Part shown: one piece after another, positions 37,731-48,119 of the stretch
Layout of the letters: each line of letters begins with the position of its first letter
Position numbering within the stretch: position 1 is the first letter of the stretch
Assembly: GCA_003254925.1 (NCBI GenBank)
Contig: QANZ01005420.1
Coordinates: 35,853-99,852, forward strand
DNA length: 64,000 nucleotides
Reading direction: 5' to 3'
From: Chamaecrista fasciculata
Lineage: Eukaryota; Streptophyta; Magnoliopsida; Fabales; Fabaceae
Program-made: the position numbers and the translations under genes
The notes under the pieces: generated by a model
The model's input: only the letters and a program-made list of their open reading frames with translations
Database searches by the model: none
What the model was told of the DNA's origin: nothing

Positions 37731-39622
37731 GGCTAAAGTGCACTTTCAGTCGTATAACTTTGGTAAAAGTTTTAATTTGGTCTCTGATCAGTTCAAAAGT
37801 GAACAAGTTATTTGATCTTTTTTTGATATGTTTATAATAATAATATATTAGAATTAGACCAATTAATATATTAAAGGCAACACTAAAGTATGGTGGAATA
37901 AAGTGGATAAAATAAGTTAATTAGCGTTTATTTATTATACTTTATAAATAGGTGCTACTTAATGGTTTATTTAGTGTTTCAGATATCCAAACAGGGTCAA
38001 ACCAAGAGGGAAATATCAGAATATTCCAAAAGATCACGTTCAGCACAAGAAATCCTTGCGCCGCCACGTGGGCCGCCGGCCCAGATTCGATGATTCACAC
38101 GGCGCAGGAATATTCCAAAATATAACGTCAGCAAATAAGCTTCAGAGGAGTTTGAGTCTGCGCCGTCACTTTGAGCCAACGGCTCAAAAATGGAAATCTC
38201 GCGGCTCAGAATATTCCGAAGCAGTAGAGTATGTTTTGCACGGCTAAGATACGAAGATATAATCGAAATATCGCAGATATTTCGCTGCGCCTTCGTATTG
38301 GGCTGCCGGCGCAGCCCACGGCCCAGAGGCGAAATTCTTCCCTTGACTTGTGGATCAAGCACACTACTCAACACTATAAATAGAGGTCGTCATTCCACGC
38401 TCAAAGTACTGATTTCGACTAATTTACTCCAATTCTCTTTAGAATAGAAAAGTTCTCATCTTAGAGCATGAGTAACTAATTAGGTAGATACTTAAGGAAT
38501 GCCTCAAGGATGTGACTTGAGTTCACCATGTTTCGTTGTAAAGTCCAGATATTGATGTTGCATTTATGAGGTATGACTAACTCTTTCAAGTGTAATTGTT
38601 AAAGTTTGTTATATATAAGTCGTAGATCATATTTCGTTAAAGTAATGGGACCTTGACATTCCCGGAGTTTGTCTCTCTCACGATTAATGAAGTAGCTCTT
38701 TAGGGTTTGCTAAAGAGTGGTTTACAATGTCTTATTTGCATAATTAAGATTGCTATTGATATACAAGTTTGTTTATTGTTCCGATGTGACAATAATATAG
38801 ATTGTCCCGAAGAGCTTTGGCAAATAGCTCATGAATCCAGTCATGGATGAGTTACCTATCCTAATCTTGTATCCTCTCTATTGTTTGATTGATTGTGTTT
38901 ATAGTTTAAATACATGTTCTAACATAGAAAAGTAAATGCATATTCATTATCTAGTTTTTATGATGAACGAACTATGATAGTCCATCTCTAGGGTTTTCTC
39001 TCAAGTATTGTTTTGACTCATAAAGATCTTAATTATTAAATCGTGACAACCCTCAAAAATATAAGTTATAACCTTCGTCACAATTCTCTTAGCCTCATCA
39101 CATTGAGTTCCGCGAGAGTTCGACCTTGAGTAAGCATCTATACTATATTTTAATAAATATAGTTATACTTGCGAGGCTCGAGTATAATTAAATTTGATTC
39201 GCTTGACACCTTACGACGGGTGTCCGGTCAGTCTCATAACTTTTTTTTTGTTGTAATTTTGGTCCCATAACTTTGGCACATGTCTCAATTTGGTCTCATA
39301 ACTTTTTTTTGTTGTAATTTTGGTCTCATAACTTTTGAAAACGTCTCACCGTTGGTCCCAAGTTGATTTTTATCCATTATCTGCCGTTAAATCCACTTCA
39401 CTCTTATTTGCCACGTCATCATTCAACTCAGTATGCCAGATCATCTTTAACGGCAGAAAATGAATGGAAATCAGCTAGAGACCAACGGTGGGACGTTTTC
39501 AGAAGTTATGGGGATCAAAATTGCAACAAAAAAATTTACGAGATCAAATTGAGACCTTTGCCAAAGTTATGGGACCAAAATTGCAACAAAAATAGTTATG
39601 GGACCAAAAGTGCACTTTAACC
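37731..39622. mobile_element. Mutator-like foldback MITE split by a gypsy solo LTR
   Basis: Inverted termini GGCTAAAGTGCACTTTC and AAAAGTGCACTTTAACC are bordered by a perfect 9-bp direct repeat TAATTATTT (37722-37730 and 39623-39631). That is the duplication length of Mutator-superfamily elements. Without the nested LTR and its TSD it is about 440 bp, mostly made of inverted arms (ATAACTTTGG.. / ..CCAAAGTTAT). It lies immediately upstream of the DUF538 gene. Confidence 0.88.
37785..39230 (+). repeat. Ty3/gypsy solo LTR (Tat/Athila-type)
   Basis: 1446 bp beginning TGATCAGTTC and ending GTCCGGTCA, flanked by a perfect 5-bp TSD GTCTC (37780-37784 and 39231-39235). The first 630 bp match, in inverted orientation, the gypsy LTR at 10356-10987, including CTATAAATAGAGGTCGTC near 38376 (a TATA-like box in the LTR). 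No internal sequence is attached. Confidence 0.9.
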
Positions 39623-39734
39623 TAATTATTTTTTTTTACATTTTTATTTATTAAATAAAAAATAACAAATTCCATTTTTAGTCTCTTATATTTGAGATAG
39701 GTTACAATTCAAAAAAATTTGGTCTTAGGTGTGA

Positions 39735-40080
39735 CAATGATATCATCAACATACACTAGACCATAGAAGGAAGGAGTAAAAAGACTTGAGCACAAACAAG
39801 AAAAAGGAATAATCACTCTTGGCTGACATGAAACCAAGTTTGAGTAATGTAGATGAAAGTTGGTCAAACTATACTCAAGGGGTTTGCTTCAAACTATAAA
39901 GAGACTTCTTGAGGCCACATACAATGGAGCAAGGTTCTTGTTGGGAGCTAGGGGTTGTGCCATGTAGAGAGTTCTTCATGAAGATGTCCACTTATAAAGG
40001 CATTGTTAATATCTAACTATATGATAGGCATGCCATGAGAGAGGGAAAAGATGAAAGAATGAAAGCCTTTGATTAAAACT
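39735..40080 (-). mobile_element. Copia reverse-transcriptase fragment (different lineage)
   Basis: The minus strand shows LVYVDDIIVTP (about 39730-39765) and, farther along, GFMSAKSDYSLF and KKSLYSLKQTP, the usual spacing of a copia reverse transcriptase. The motifs differ from the YVDDILLIGN type of copies A-C, so it is another copia lineage. It is short, has no LTR and is decayed. Confidence 0.65.
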
Positions 40081-40733
40081 AATCAAACAAGAAATAAATT
40101 TAATTTATTCAATTGATAAGAAATGTTCAATTGAATCCAAACTTACAACAAAAACAAAAGAACTTGGGGAAAAAAAAAAACCAAAAAGCTTTCATAGAAA
40201 TCCTAGAAAGTAGTTCAAGTAACTCGTAACAATTCTATAACTAGAAGAACTACAAGGTAGAAGAAGAAAAGCAATTAAAATGAAATCTCCCCTCCTAACA
40301 TCACGAGCAATGGACTCGAGCCTCCATAGAATCATCTTCTGGGAATGAGAGAACTAGCCACTCATGAAAATATAACCAAAATCGTGGTTATACTCAATAT
40401 AAGGGTTTCAGAAAGAATCAGGGAAGAATCTGATAGAGTAACGATATAATTAAAATAGAAAAATGGCCTTTTTGGTCTGGAAATCACGAAAGTTATTTAT
40501 AGACAAAAGTCGAGCAAATGTCGTGAGGCGACGTCGTCAGGTCAATGGTGGCGTTGGCAGATTTGTTGCCTTTTCTATTAGGTTCTGCAAATATCTTATT
40601 ACTTGAGGATTCCTTCAATCAAGATAAGTGATCTAAGCATCAATTTTGATCTTCAAAATATCTAGAAGTTACTTGCAGACTAGATAACCGGACGCCGTGA
40701 GGGAACGCTGACGACGTTGCCAGAGATCACTAC
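40081..40733. other. Unassigned repeat-like DNA
   Basis: No protein or clear terminus is seen. A-rich and mixed sequence around 40085-40720 could be flank of the adjoining copia fragment. It serves as the target of the hAT MITE that starts at 40734. Confidence 0.4.
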
Positions 40734-41803
40734 TAAGGATGGCAATTTTTTAGGATGATTAGATTACCCGTCCATATCCATTCGAAGAAATTATATAGTA
40801 TCCGTTGTATTTGGGATATCAGATAGAATACAGGTAATAAAATCAAATATATTTCAGATATTGGGTGGATACGGATATTGCCATCGAATATCTTATATTC
40901 GTCCGAAATGAACGAATAGTTAGAGTACTCGATATTCGATGATACCTGATATTCGATACCTTATTACTTATTTAATTTTTATATTTTACACTCAATTTAA
41001 TATTTTATATATAATTATTTAAATGTAGTTAATTAGATTTATATAATCATTTTTATTTATTTTATATTTAACTTTTATTTTAAAACAAGAAAATTAAAAT
41101 ATAAATCAATAATAATTCCATTTATTTATTTTAGTTGGTGGATATTGGATAGCATGTACTCGATATATTTAAGGGTAAATTACACTTTGGTACGCTGTGG
41201 TTTAAGCCTATTTTACTTTGGTATCTTGTGGTTTGAAACCTAACACTTTGGTAGCCTGTGGTATTCTCCATTAACACTTTGGAGCTATTTTGTAATGTTA
41301 ACCATAACAAATTTTGCAAAAATTACATATTGACCCCAAAAAATTTTCAAAAACTTACAAATAGGTCCCTGGATACATATTATCTAGGGACTAAAATGAA
41401 AACTTTAAAAAAATTTTGAGGTCAATATGTAATTTTTGCAAAATTTGTTATGGTTAAAAGTGCAAAATAACTCCAAAGGGTACCAAAGTGTTAATTGAGA
41501 ATACCACAGAGTACCAAAGTGTCAGGTTTCAAACCACAGGGTACCAAAGTGAAATAAGGTCAAACCACAGGGTACCAAAGTGTAATTTATCCTATATTTA
41601 ATTTATAAAATAGGATATCCTATCATATATCCATTTCTTTTTTGGATATTTCGAATACCCATTGGATACCGGATATCAGATAGGGTATGGATACATATAT
41701 TAATTTATCGGATACAGATAGGGTATGACTATTGAATAAGATGAACGAATATGGATATGAATAGTGACAAAACTATCGTATACCCTACTCGTTGCCATAC
41801 TTA
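40734..41803. mobile_element. hAT-type MITE with a nested MITE
   Basis: The termini are TAAGGATGGCAA and TTGCCATACTTA, similar to the TAGGG(A/T)TGGCAA ends of plant hAT elements. The 8-bp flanks ATCACTAC (40726-40733) and ATCACTGC (41804-41811) match at 7 positions, as expected for hAT. Its arms carry repeated GGATATC/GATACC blocks in inverted orientation. A Mutator-like MITE at 41173-41592 interrupts it; without that it is about 640 bp. Confidence 0.8.
41173..41592. mobile_element. Mutator-like MITE (GGGTAAATT family), nested in the hAT MITE
   Basis: 420 bp from GGGTAAATTACACTTTGGTA to ACCAAAGTGTAATTTATCC, with perfect 9-bp TSDs TATATTTAA (41164-41172 and 41593-41601). This copy gives the clearest evidence that the whole family belongs to the Mutator superfamily. 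Confidence 0.9.
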
Positions 41804-41811
41804 ATCACTGC

Positions 41812-43058
41812 AAGAACTCCAAGCAATCAACTATAACTCAAATTTTGTGTTTTAGACCTTCGTGGTGAATTTCAACTTGAAATACAGTTGTGCAACATCT
41901 CAATTAAACCTCAAAATGGATATGACAATGTACTTCACTAAAACATTGCATATTGCACATTTAAACACAAATTGGAATCAGCGCCTTGACACCAAATTGC
42001 TAAAATATATTGGCCAAAAGTTCAAACAAACTATCTAAACCATTACATAATCAACTCCACTAGCATATACTCATGCATTAAAAAGCCCTAGCAATTGATA
42101 TATCTATAAAAGGGCTCTCCATGCCACGTGCCCACATCTTGGCTTGCCTCCTTCATAGGCAAGCCATCCCCAAAGTATGCCTTTCACGTAGACTCAAATC
42201 ATTCTTCCAAATTATACCATGACAAACATCTGGCAATCTCAATAGGCAACACCACCCCGCCCCAAAAGGGAAAAGGCAGAGCCAACCGCTCTCGCCATGG
42301 AATAGCCACCTGAAGGGTCAGCTGATATTTTCCCTCTTTGTCAACCTCGTTGAGCTTACTCATAACCGCTGGGCCAACAAAGTATTCTTCCCCATCATCC
42401 TCACTCAACAAAGCAGATCAGCTAACCTCTACAATGTCCTTGCCTTCTTCAACGCCTCCCTAGTGACGTCATTGTCATGTGTCCCCTGCAGATCTTCACA
42501 AACCACTCAACATTCATTGTCAGACTAAGTATGATCCCCAAACATCTCAACTTCTTCGCTCGCGCCTTTCCCCAACAAATCCAACCCTATATGTCGAATC
42601 TCTAGTATCCTCCATCACAACCACAAATGAGAAATTAAACAATCCAAAACCTAGAAAGATCAAGAGACATACCTATACACATTTTCGAGCGACAATAGGG
42701 TGTTATCACATAATAGATGATATCGCTACTAAGAATTTAGAAAAACCAAACAAAAGAAAAACCCACTCAACATAGGCAAAAACCTCAATCCCAAAGGAGA
42801 CTAAAAATACCACCCATATCTAGTGACAGAGAATCACAATAACCCACAATATATACCAAATACAAGAAATAAAGATAGTGCAAGAAAGCACTTACACAAA
42901 GCATGAAACCCACTGTACAATAGCCTAACTATGCAATCAACACAACCTTTAAATATCACGCACCACTACATTGGAAGAGCTCTAGGGTAGGGATTCCAAC
43001 TCTTTATAGAAGAAACTCAAAGAGAACTCTCAAAGGATGCAATAGGAAAACGTATGTT
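41812..43058. other. Unassigned intergenic DNA
   Basis: Short frames such as 42199-42411 (minus) and 42479-42775 (plus) show no recognisable domain. The segment 42891-43063 is present a second time at 44602-44774, next to a single N. Confidence 0.5.
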
Positions 43059-43806
43059 ATTTTTGTTGGGAAATTCCCGGGGAAAACACGCAGCGGAAAA
43101 ACTGTAAAAAAAAAAACTTGCGCTCCCCAAGAAAATCCAACCCTGAGATCCGCTAGCTGAATTTAAAACCAGATATGAAAAGTGTTATACCTCAAGCTTT
43201 CAATCGGATTGGTGATACTCGTGAGTCTAGAAGTCCGTTTGCACGTCCTTCCTCTACCGGTGATCCACACGAACAGTTTCCCGAACACGAGGTGCTAGCC
43301 TCCACGCCTCTTTCTCCAAAGAGACTCGGGATTCAATCTACAGTTTGTGAACTCAGGAACTCCTTCTCTGAATTCCAGGCAAGGTGGCGCAATACTGAGT
43401 GTAAGACAGCAACAAAACCCCTTTTGTTCTTCTTCACTCAAGAACCCTAGAACCCACAACTTTCGATTTCTCTCACTAACACTTAGAGGAAAATCGACTT
43501 CTCTCTCTAGGAAGGTGGGTGGCGAAAATTCTCTCTCAACAAGGAGGAAAGTCGACTTCTCTCTTTTTGTGAGCTAGGGTTTCACAATGTGCATGACATG
43601 ACCAAGTATCATGAGCTAGGCGACTTTTAGGCTTATATTTACTAAAATTATAGCAATTTTATAAATATAAAATCATGATATTCTGATAATATCATATCTT
43701 TAAGACTTGAATATCTAATTAAAATATTACCATAATATTTTAATTCAAATTCAAATCCCTATCTCATAGAATCAATTTGAAGATCAAATCTTCCAAAGGG
43801 ACCCAC

Positions 43807-44183
43807 NNNNNNNNNNNNNNNNNNNNNNNNNNNNNNNNNNNNNNNNNNNNNNNNNNNNNNNNNNNNNNNNNNNNNNNNNNNNNNNNNNNNNNNNNNNNNN
43901 NNNNNNNNNNNNNNNNNNNNNNNNNNNNNNNNNNNNNNNNNNNNNNNNNNNNNNNNNNNNNNNNNNNNNNNNNNNNNNNNNNNNNNNNNNNNNNNNNNNN
44001 NNNNNNNNNNNNNNNNNNNNNNNNNNNNNNNNNNNNNNNNNNNNNNNNNNNNNNNNNNNNNNNNNNNNNNNNNNNNNNNNNNNNNNNNNNNNNNNNNNNN
44101 NNNNNNNNNNNNNNNNNNNNNNNNNNNNNNNNNNNNNNNNNNNNNNNNNNNNNNNNNNNNNNNNNNNNNNNNNNNNNNNNNNN
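43807..44183. other. Assembly gap (377 Ns)
   Basis: A run of N inside the copia solo LTR; LTR sequence resumes on both sides. Confidence 0.99.
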
Positions 44184-44601
44184 GGGCAACGTTAGACTAA
44201 GCCAAAGTCTGACAACTGCAACGCCGGAATAATGATGACCTCAGGTCTAAGGCGTCGTGACAGGTGTACAAGAGAGGCAAGCTGATGACTAAACCCATGC
44301 AGGACTCTCCGGGTCAGTCCAGCAACTCGTAACCCCTTACGTAGTTGCACCATGACTCTCATTCCAGCATCTAGTGCGTGCATCCCTATGCACTGAGGTC
44401 ATGCTGATCTTAGTTCATTTTCGCTCCCACGAAAATAATCGATCAGGGACAGGTTTAGATTAATTATCTTATAATTAATCACGGATGTAATCACAGTAAA
44501 CATGCTAATAATGTGAAAACCATTAATTTATCTCTATAAATTAATCCATATGTTCATAACATATACAAAGGAGGATTGGCCCTAGGGCACAATTCCTAAC
44601 A

Positions 44602-44812
44602 CTTACACAAAGCATGAAACCCACTGTACAATAGCCTGACTATGCAATCAACACAACCTTTAAATATCACGCACTACTGCATTGGAAGAGCTCTAGGGTA
44701 GGGATTCCAACTCTTTATAGAAGAAACTCAAAGAGAACTCTCAAAGGTTGCAATAGGAAAACGTATGTTATTTTCTCCCTTCTCCCTTTAAATACCCACA
44801 CGTCGTGAGACA
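44602..44812. repeat. Second copy of the target flank, with the empty insertion site
   Basis: 44602-44774 repeats 42891-43063 with a few substitutions. It then continues directly into CTCCCTTCTCCCTTTAAATA, which in the filled copy lies only beyond the LTR (44869 onward). This is what an allele without the LTR would look like. Confidence 0.85.
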
Positions 44813-44868
44813 NGTTCACAACATATCTATAAAATGATTGGCCCTAGGGCACAATCTCCAACAATTTT

Positions 44869-46896
44869 CTCCCTCCTCCCTTTAAATACCCACACGTCGT
44901 GAGACAACCAAGAAGGCATCATTACAATTTTCATTTTTCAAACAAAGAGCCAATAACATTTTCGACGTTGTCACGCCTCAACTGAACTTACCAGTAACCA
45001 CACCTCACGCCACTTGACACAACTTCAAACATCAAATCTGAGTGCATTTCTCCACGCATTGAGACTTCAAACGACAACCCCATCACGCTAACACGATTAG
45101 TTATTAGCGTTCGGTTAGAACTTGCACTCTTTCACATCGAGGAGGATCTAGAGTGATAAGTACTAGATTTGGGCATTGTCTTGTGCCCCCGGGGCAGGAC
45201 TAATGATATATTACTATTTGATGTCAAATTCACTTTCATTCTTGATTAACCTCTTTTGTTTATAGTCACAATTTAATAGAAAAATGACTAATCAATACAA
45301 AGTCGTAGTTCTTAATTTGTCACAATCATATTTGAAAGGAGAGATGGGTGACCAGTTTCGTTTGTTTGATTTTGAAACAAGCAGCCCTATTTTTGAACTC
45401 AATTTCACTTTTGTTGGACTAAATTTTGTCTTTATTTATTTTTTTATTATTTATATTTTTGTTTTGATAACTTATAAAAATTTTGTCTTATGTGTTTTTA
45501 GGATCAAATTACAAATGATATTTCTTTTATGGCCCACTTTTAATTGTGATAAAATAATATTTGGCCTATCTTATTTGTTCTTGAAATCTTATTTATTTAT
45601 TGATATGTTTTGATTATTAGTGATTTATTTCATTGACTTTGTTTATTAAATGAGTAACCATGAATATGATTATTTGCACATTTATGAGTACATATATTTT
45701 GGACTTTATTGCAACATCTATTTTTTAGCATTAATCAATTTTGTATTGATGATTTGACTTTAAAAAATTATGAATTTAATTGATGTATTTTATACTTGGA
45801 AATATTTCTTATGCATCTTGTATTTATTGCGAAATTACAATCAAGTTTAATTATGCATTTTTCATGAGTTGAAATTTAAGGAAAGTTCTTTATTGTTATT
45901 ATTATATTTTCGAAAATATTATTTGTGATTGATAAGTTAATTGTGATTGTTAATCATGTGTTGATTGACTTACTTTATTTCCTAATTGATAATTCAATCA
46001 ATGAAATTTGTTTCCCTACTTAAAGTTTTATTTCAGGAAAGGAACTATATAAGTAAAGAACTCTAATTCTGGCAAATTGTTCCTCACTATTAAAGCTTAA
46101 GGATCTCAACAGATTTACATCTTCTAGTTAGTGAATCAAGCAAATAAGCAAGTATTACACAAGCAGATCCTGAGGAAATCAAATATTATTGAAGACATTT
46201 ATTTTCTAACCGTTGGAGATTCAAATCAGAACAATTCCTTACCAAGGCAACTGAACCAAATTTGCAAGTGCTAAGTGCTATCATCTTTATACTATCATCC
46301 ATTACATTTGTTGTAAATTCCTTAGTGGAAAAGATCTTAGTGATCTCTCTCTTTGTGAGAAAAACTAATCCTTTTTTAACTTCTGAGTTATTTGTATATC
46401 CTAATGGTAGTAGGTTGTCTTCCTCGGTTTTTGTGAACTCTTACGGTGATCCGTGAGTGGTTGCAAGATAAGAGGAGTGTTATAGAAACCTTGAGACTAC
46501 CTGTGAGGATTCTTTGTGGTGAGATAGTAAAGGATAGTCTTAAAACTGTTTGTGGTGATCCTTTGCAAATGTTGACTCCATTGTATTGGTTAGTTTTGCC
46601 CCATGCTATAAAATTATCTTGCTTTGTGCTTGGAGTGATAAGTACTATATTCCACATTTTTTAAGGGAAACTCCTTTTATAAGGATTACTACCTTATTCT
46701 GAACCACTATAAATCGGTGGTGTCAATCTCTCAACCCTTAACTCTTTATATTCCACATTTTTTTTTTTCTGATTTAACTATTTTCATAAGGAACCTAACT
46801 AAGAGGAAACGCTTTTTCTATAAGGAACAGATTTTATAGGAATTCTTAAAGTTGCGAAAAAGTTTTAATTTCCAATTCACCGCCCCCTCTTGGTTT
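44869..46896. other. AT-rich region, probable decayed LTR-retroelement DNA
   Basis: No protein domain could be recognised. The phrase AATTCACCGCCCCCTCTTGG (46874-46893) is of the kind found near the inner LTR border of some plant copia elements. GAGTGATAAGTACTA recurs at 45151 and 46634. This suggests an old LTR element, but no paired termini or TSD were found. Confidence 0.35.
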
Positions 46897-47019
46897 ATTT
46901 CCTTGTGCATTCTAAATAACAATTTTGTTGATGACCCCAACTGGACAAAGAAGTACTTGTCAAAAACAACTTGTAGTTTTGAACTCGTCACATTTAAACT
47001 TGAAACAAGATAAATATAA

Positions 47020-47384
47020 GGGTAAATTACACTTTGGTACCCTGTGGTTTGACCCTATTTCACTTTGGTACCCTGTGGTTTGAAACTTGATACTTTGGTA
47101 CCCTGTGGTATTCTCAATTAACACTTTGGTACCCTTTGGAGCTATTTTGTAATTTTAACCATAATAAATTTTACAAAAATTACATATTGACCCCAAAAAA
47201 ATTTTAAATTTTTCATTTTAGTCCCTATACAATATGTATCCAGGGACCTATTTGTAATTTTTTGAAAATTTTTTGGGGTCAATATGTAATTTGTGCAAAA
47301 TTTGTTATGGTTAAAACTACAAAATAGCTCCAAAGGGTACCAAAGTGTTAATGGAGAATACCACAGGGTACCAAAGTGTCAAGT
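47020..47384. mobile_element. Mutator-like MITE (GGGTAAATT family), right end cut at a single N
   Basis: It begins GGGTAAATTACACTTTGGTA after TAAATATAA (47011-47019). The right arm is present up to ..CCAAAGTGTCAAGT and stops at the N (47385). Beyond the N the left flank is repeated (47386-47508), and there TAAATATAA is followed by unrelated host sequence, that is, the same site without the MITE. Confidence 0.85.
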
Positions 47385-48119
47385 NATTTCCTTGTGCATT
47401 CTAACTAACAACTTTGTTGATGACCCCAAATGGACAAAGAAGTACTTGTCAAAAACAACTTGTAGTTTTGAACTCGTCACATTTAAACTTGAAACAAGAT
47501 AAATATAACTATATTCAATAACTTGAGACCAAAGTGAACCATTGTAAAAACATTTAAAATGAATTTGAACATTCTAAAATAAAAAAAGGACATAATGAGC
47601 TTTGAGGCAAAGATATAAAACCAATTTGAGCATTCAACCGCATTGTAACATGTATATTGCTTTAATAGTAGAAAGATCTTGGAAAACAAAATCCATTTCC
47701 AAACTTCATTTTGACCACCATTTGCAAAAACATCTAAGATAATCATTTTGTTAGGATCAAGCGCTTAACACTAGGCTAAAAGCTATTGTTGTTAGCAAAG
47801 GCACAACTCTATTTCCTTAATCCAGAGTAGAGCAGACGTCCAAGCGCCATGGTTCGACTATGACTTGGCCCCACACTAGGGCCTCAGTCATGGGACAATT
47901 GATGCCACACTTTGGCTAACACATTTAACAAAGGCCAAAGTGCACTTTTGGTCCTATAATTGTTGCTCAAGTCTCAATTTGATCCCATAAATTTTTTTGT
48001 TGCATTTTAGTCCTATATATTTTGCTCAAGTTGCTTATTTGGTCCCGTGTCGCACTTTTGCTCAGGTTACTTTTTCAACAATTCATTTTTTTCTCCAATT
48101 TCTATCCTTATACATTTTT

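Larger units (their letters stand above)
43064..44863 (-). repeat. Copia solo LTR with an N gap and duplicated flank
   Basis: It starts TGTTGGGAAATTCCC and ends CAATCTCCAACA. The flanking 5-mers ATTTT (43059-43063 and 44864-44868) form a TSD. Inside are an N run (43807-44183), LTR sequence (44184-44601), a copy of the left host flank (44602-44812), a single N (44813) and then the last 50 bases of an LTR. The copied flank contains the uninterrupted target site, so the segment mixes filled and empty versions of the locus. Confidence 0.78.

Noticed and set aside
42199-42775. Short frames on both strands (70 and 98 codons)
   Set aside because: No recognisable domain, no splice context and overlapping opposite strands; probably chance.
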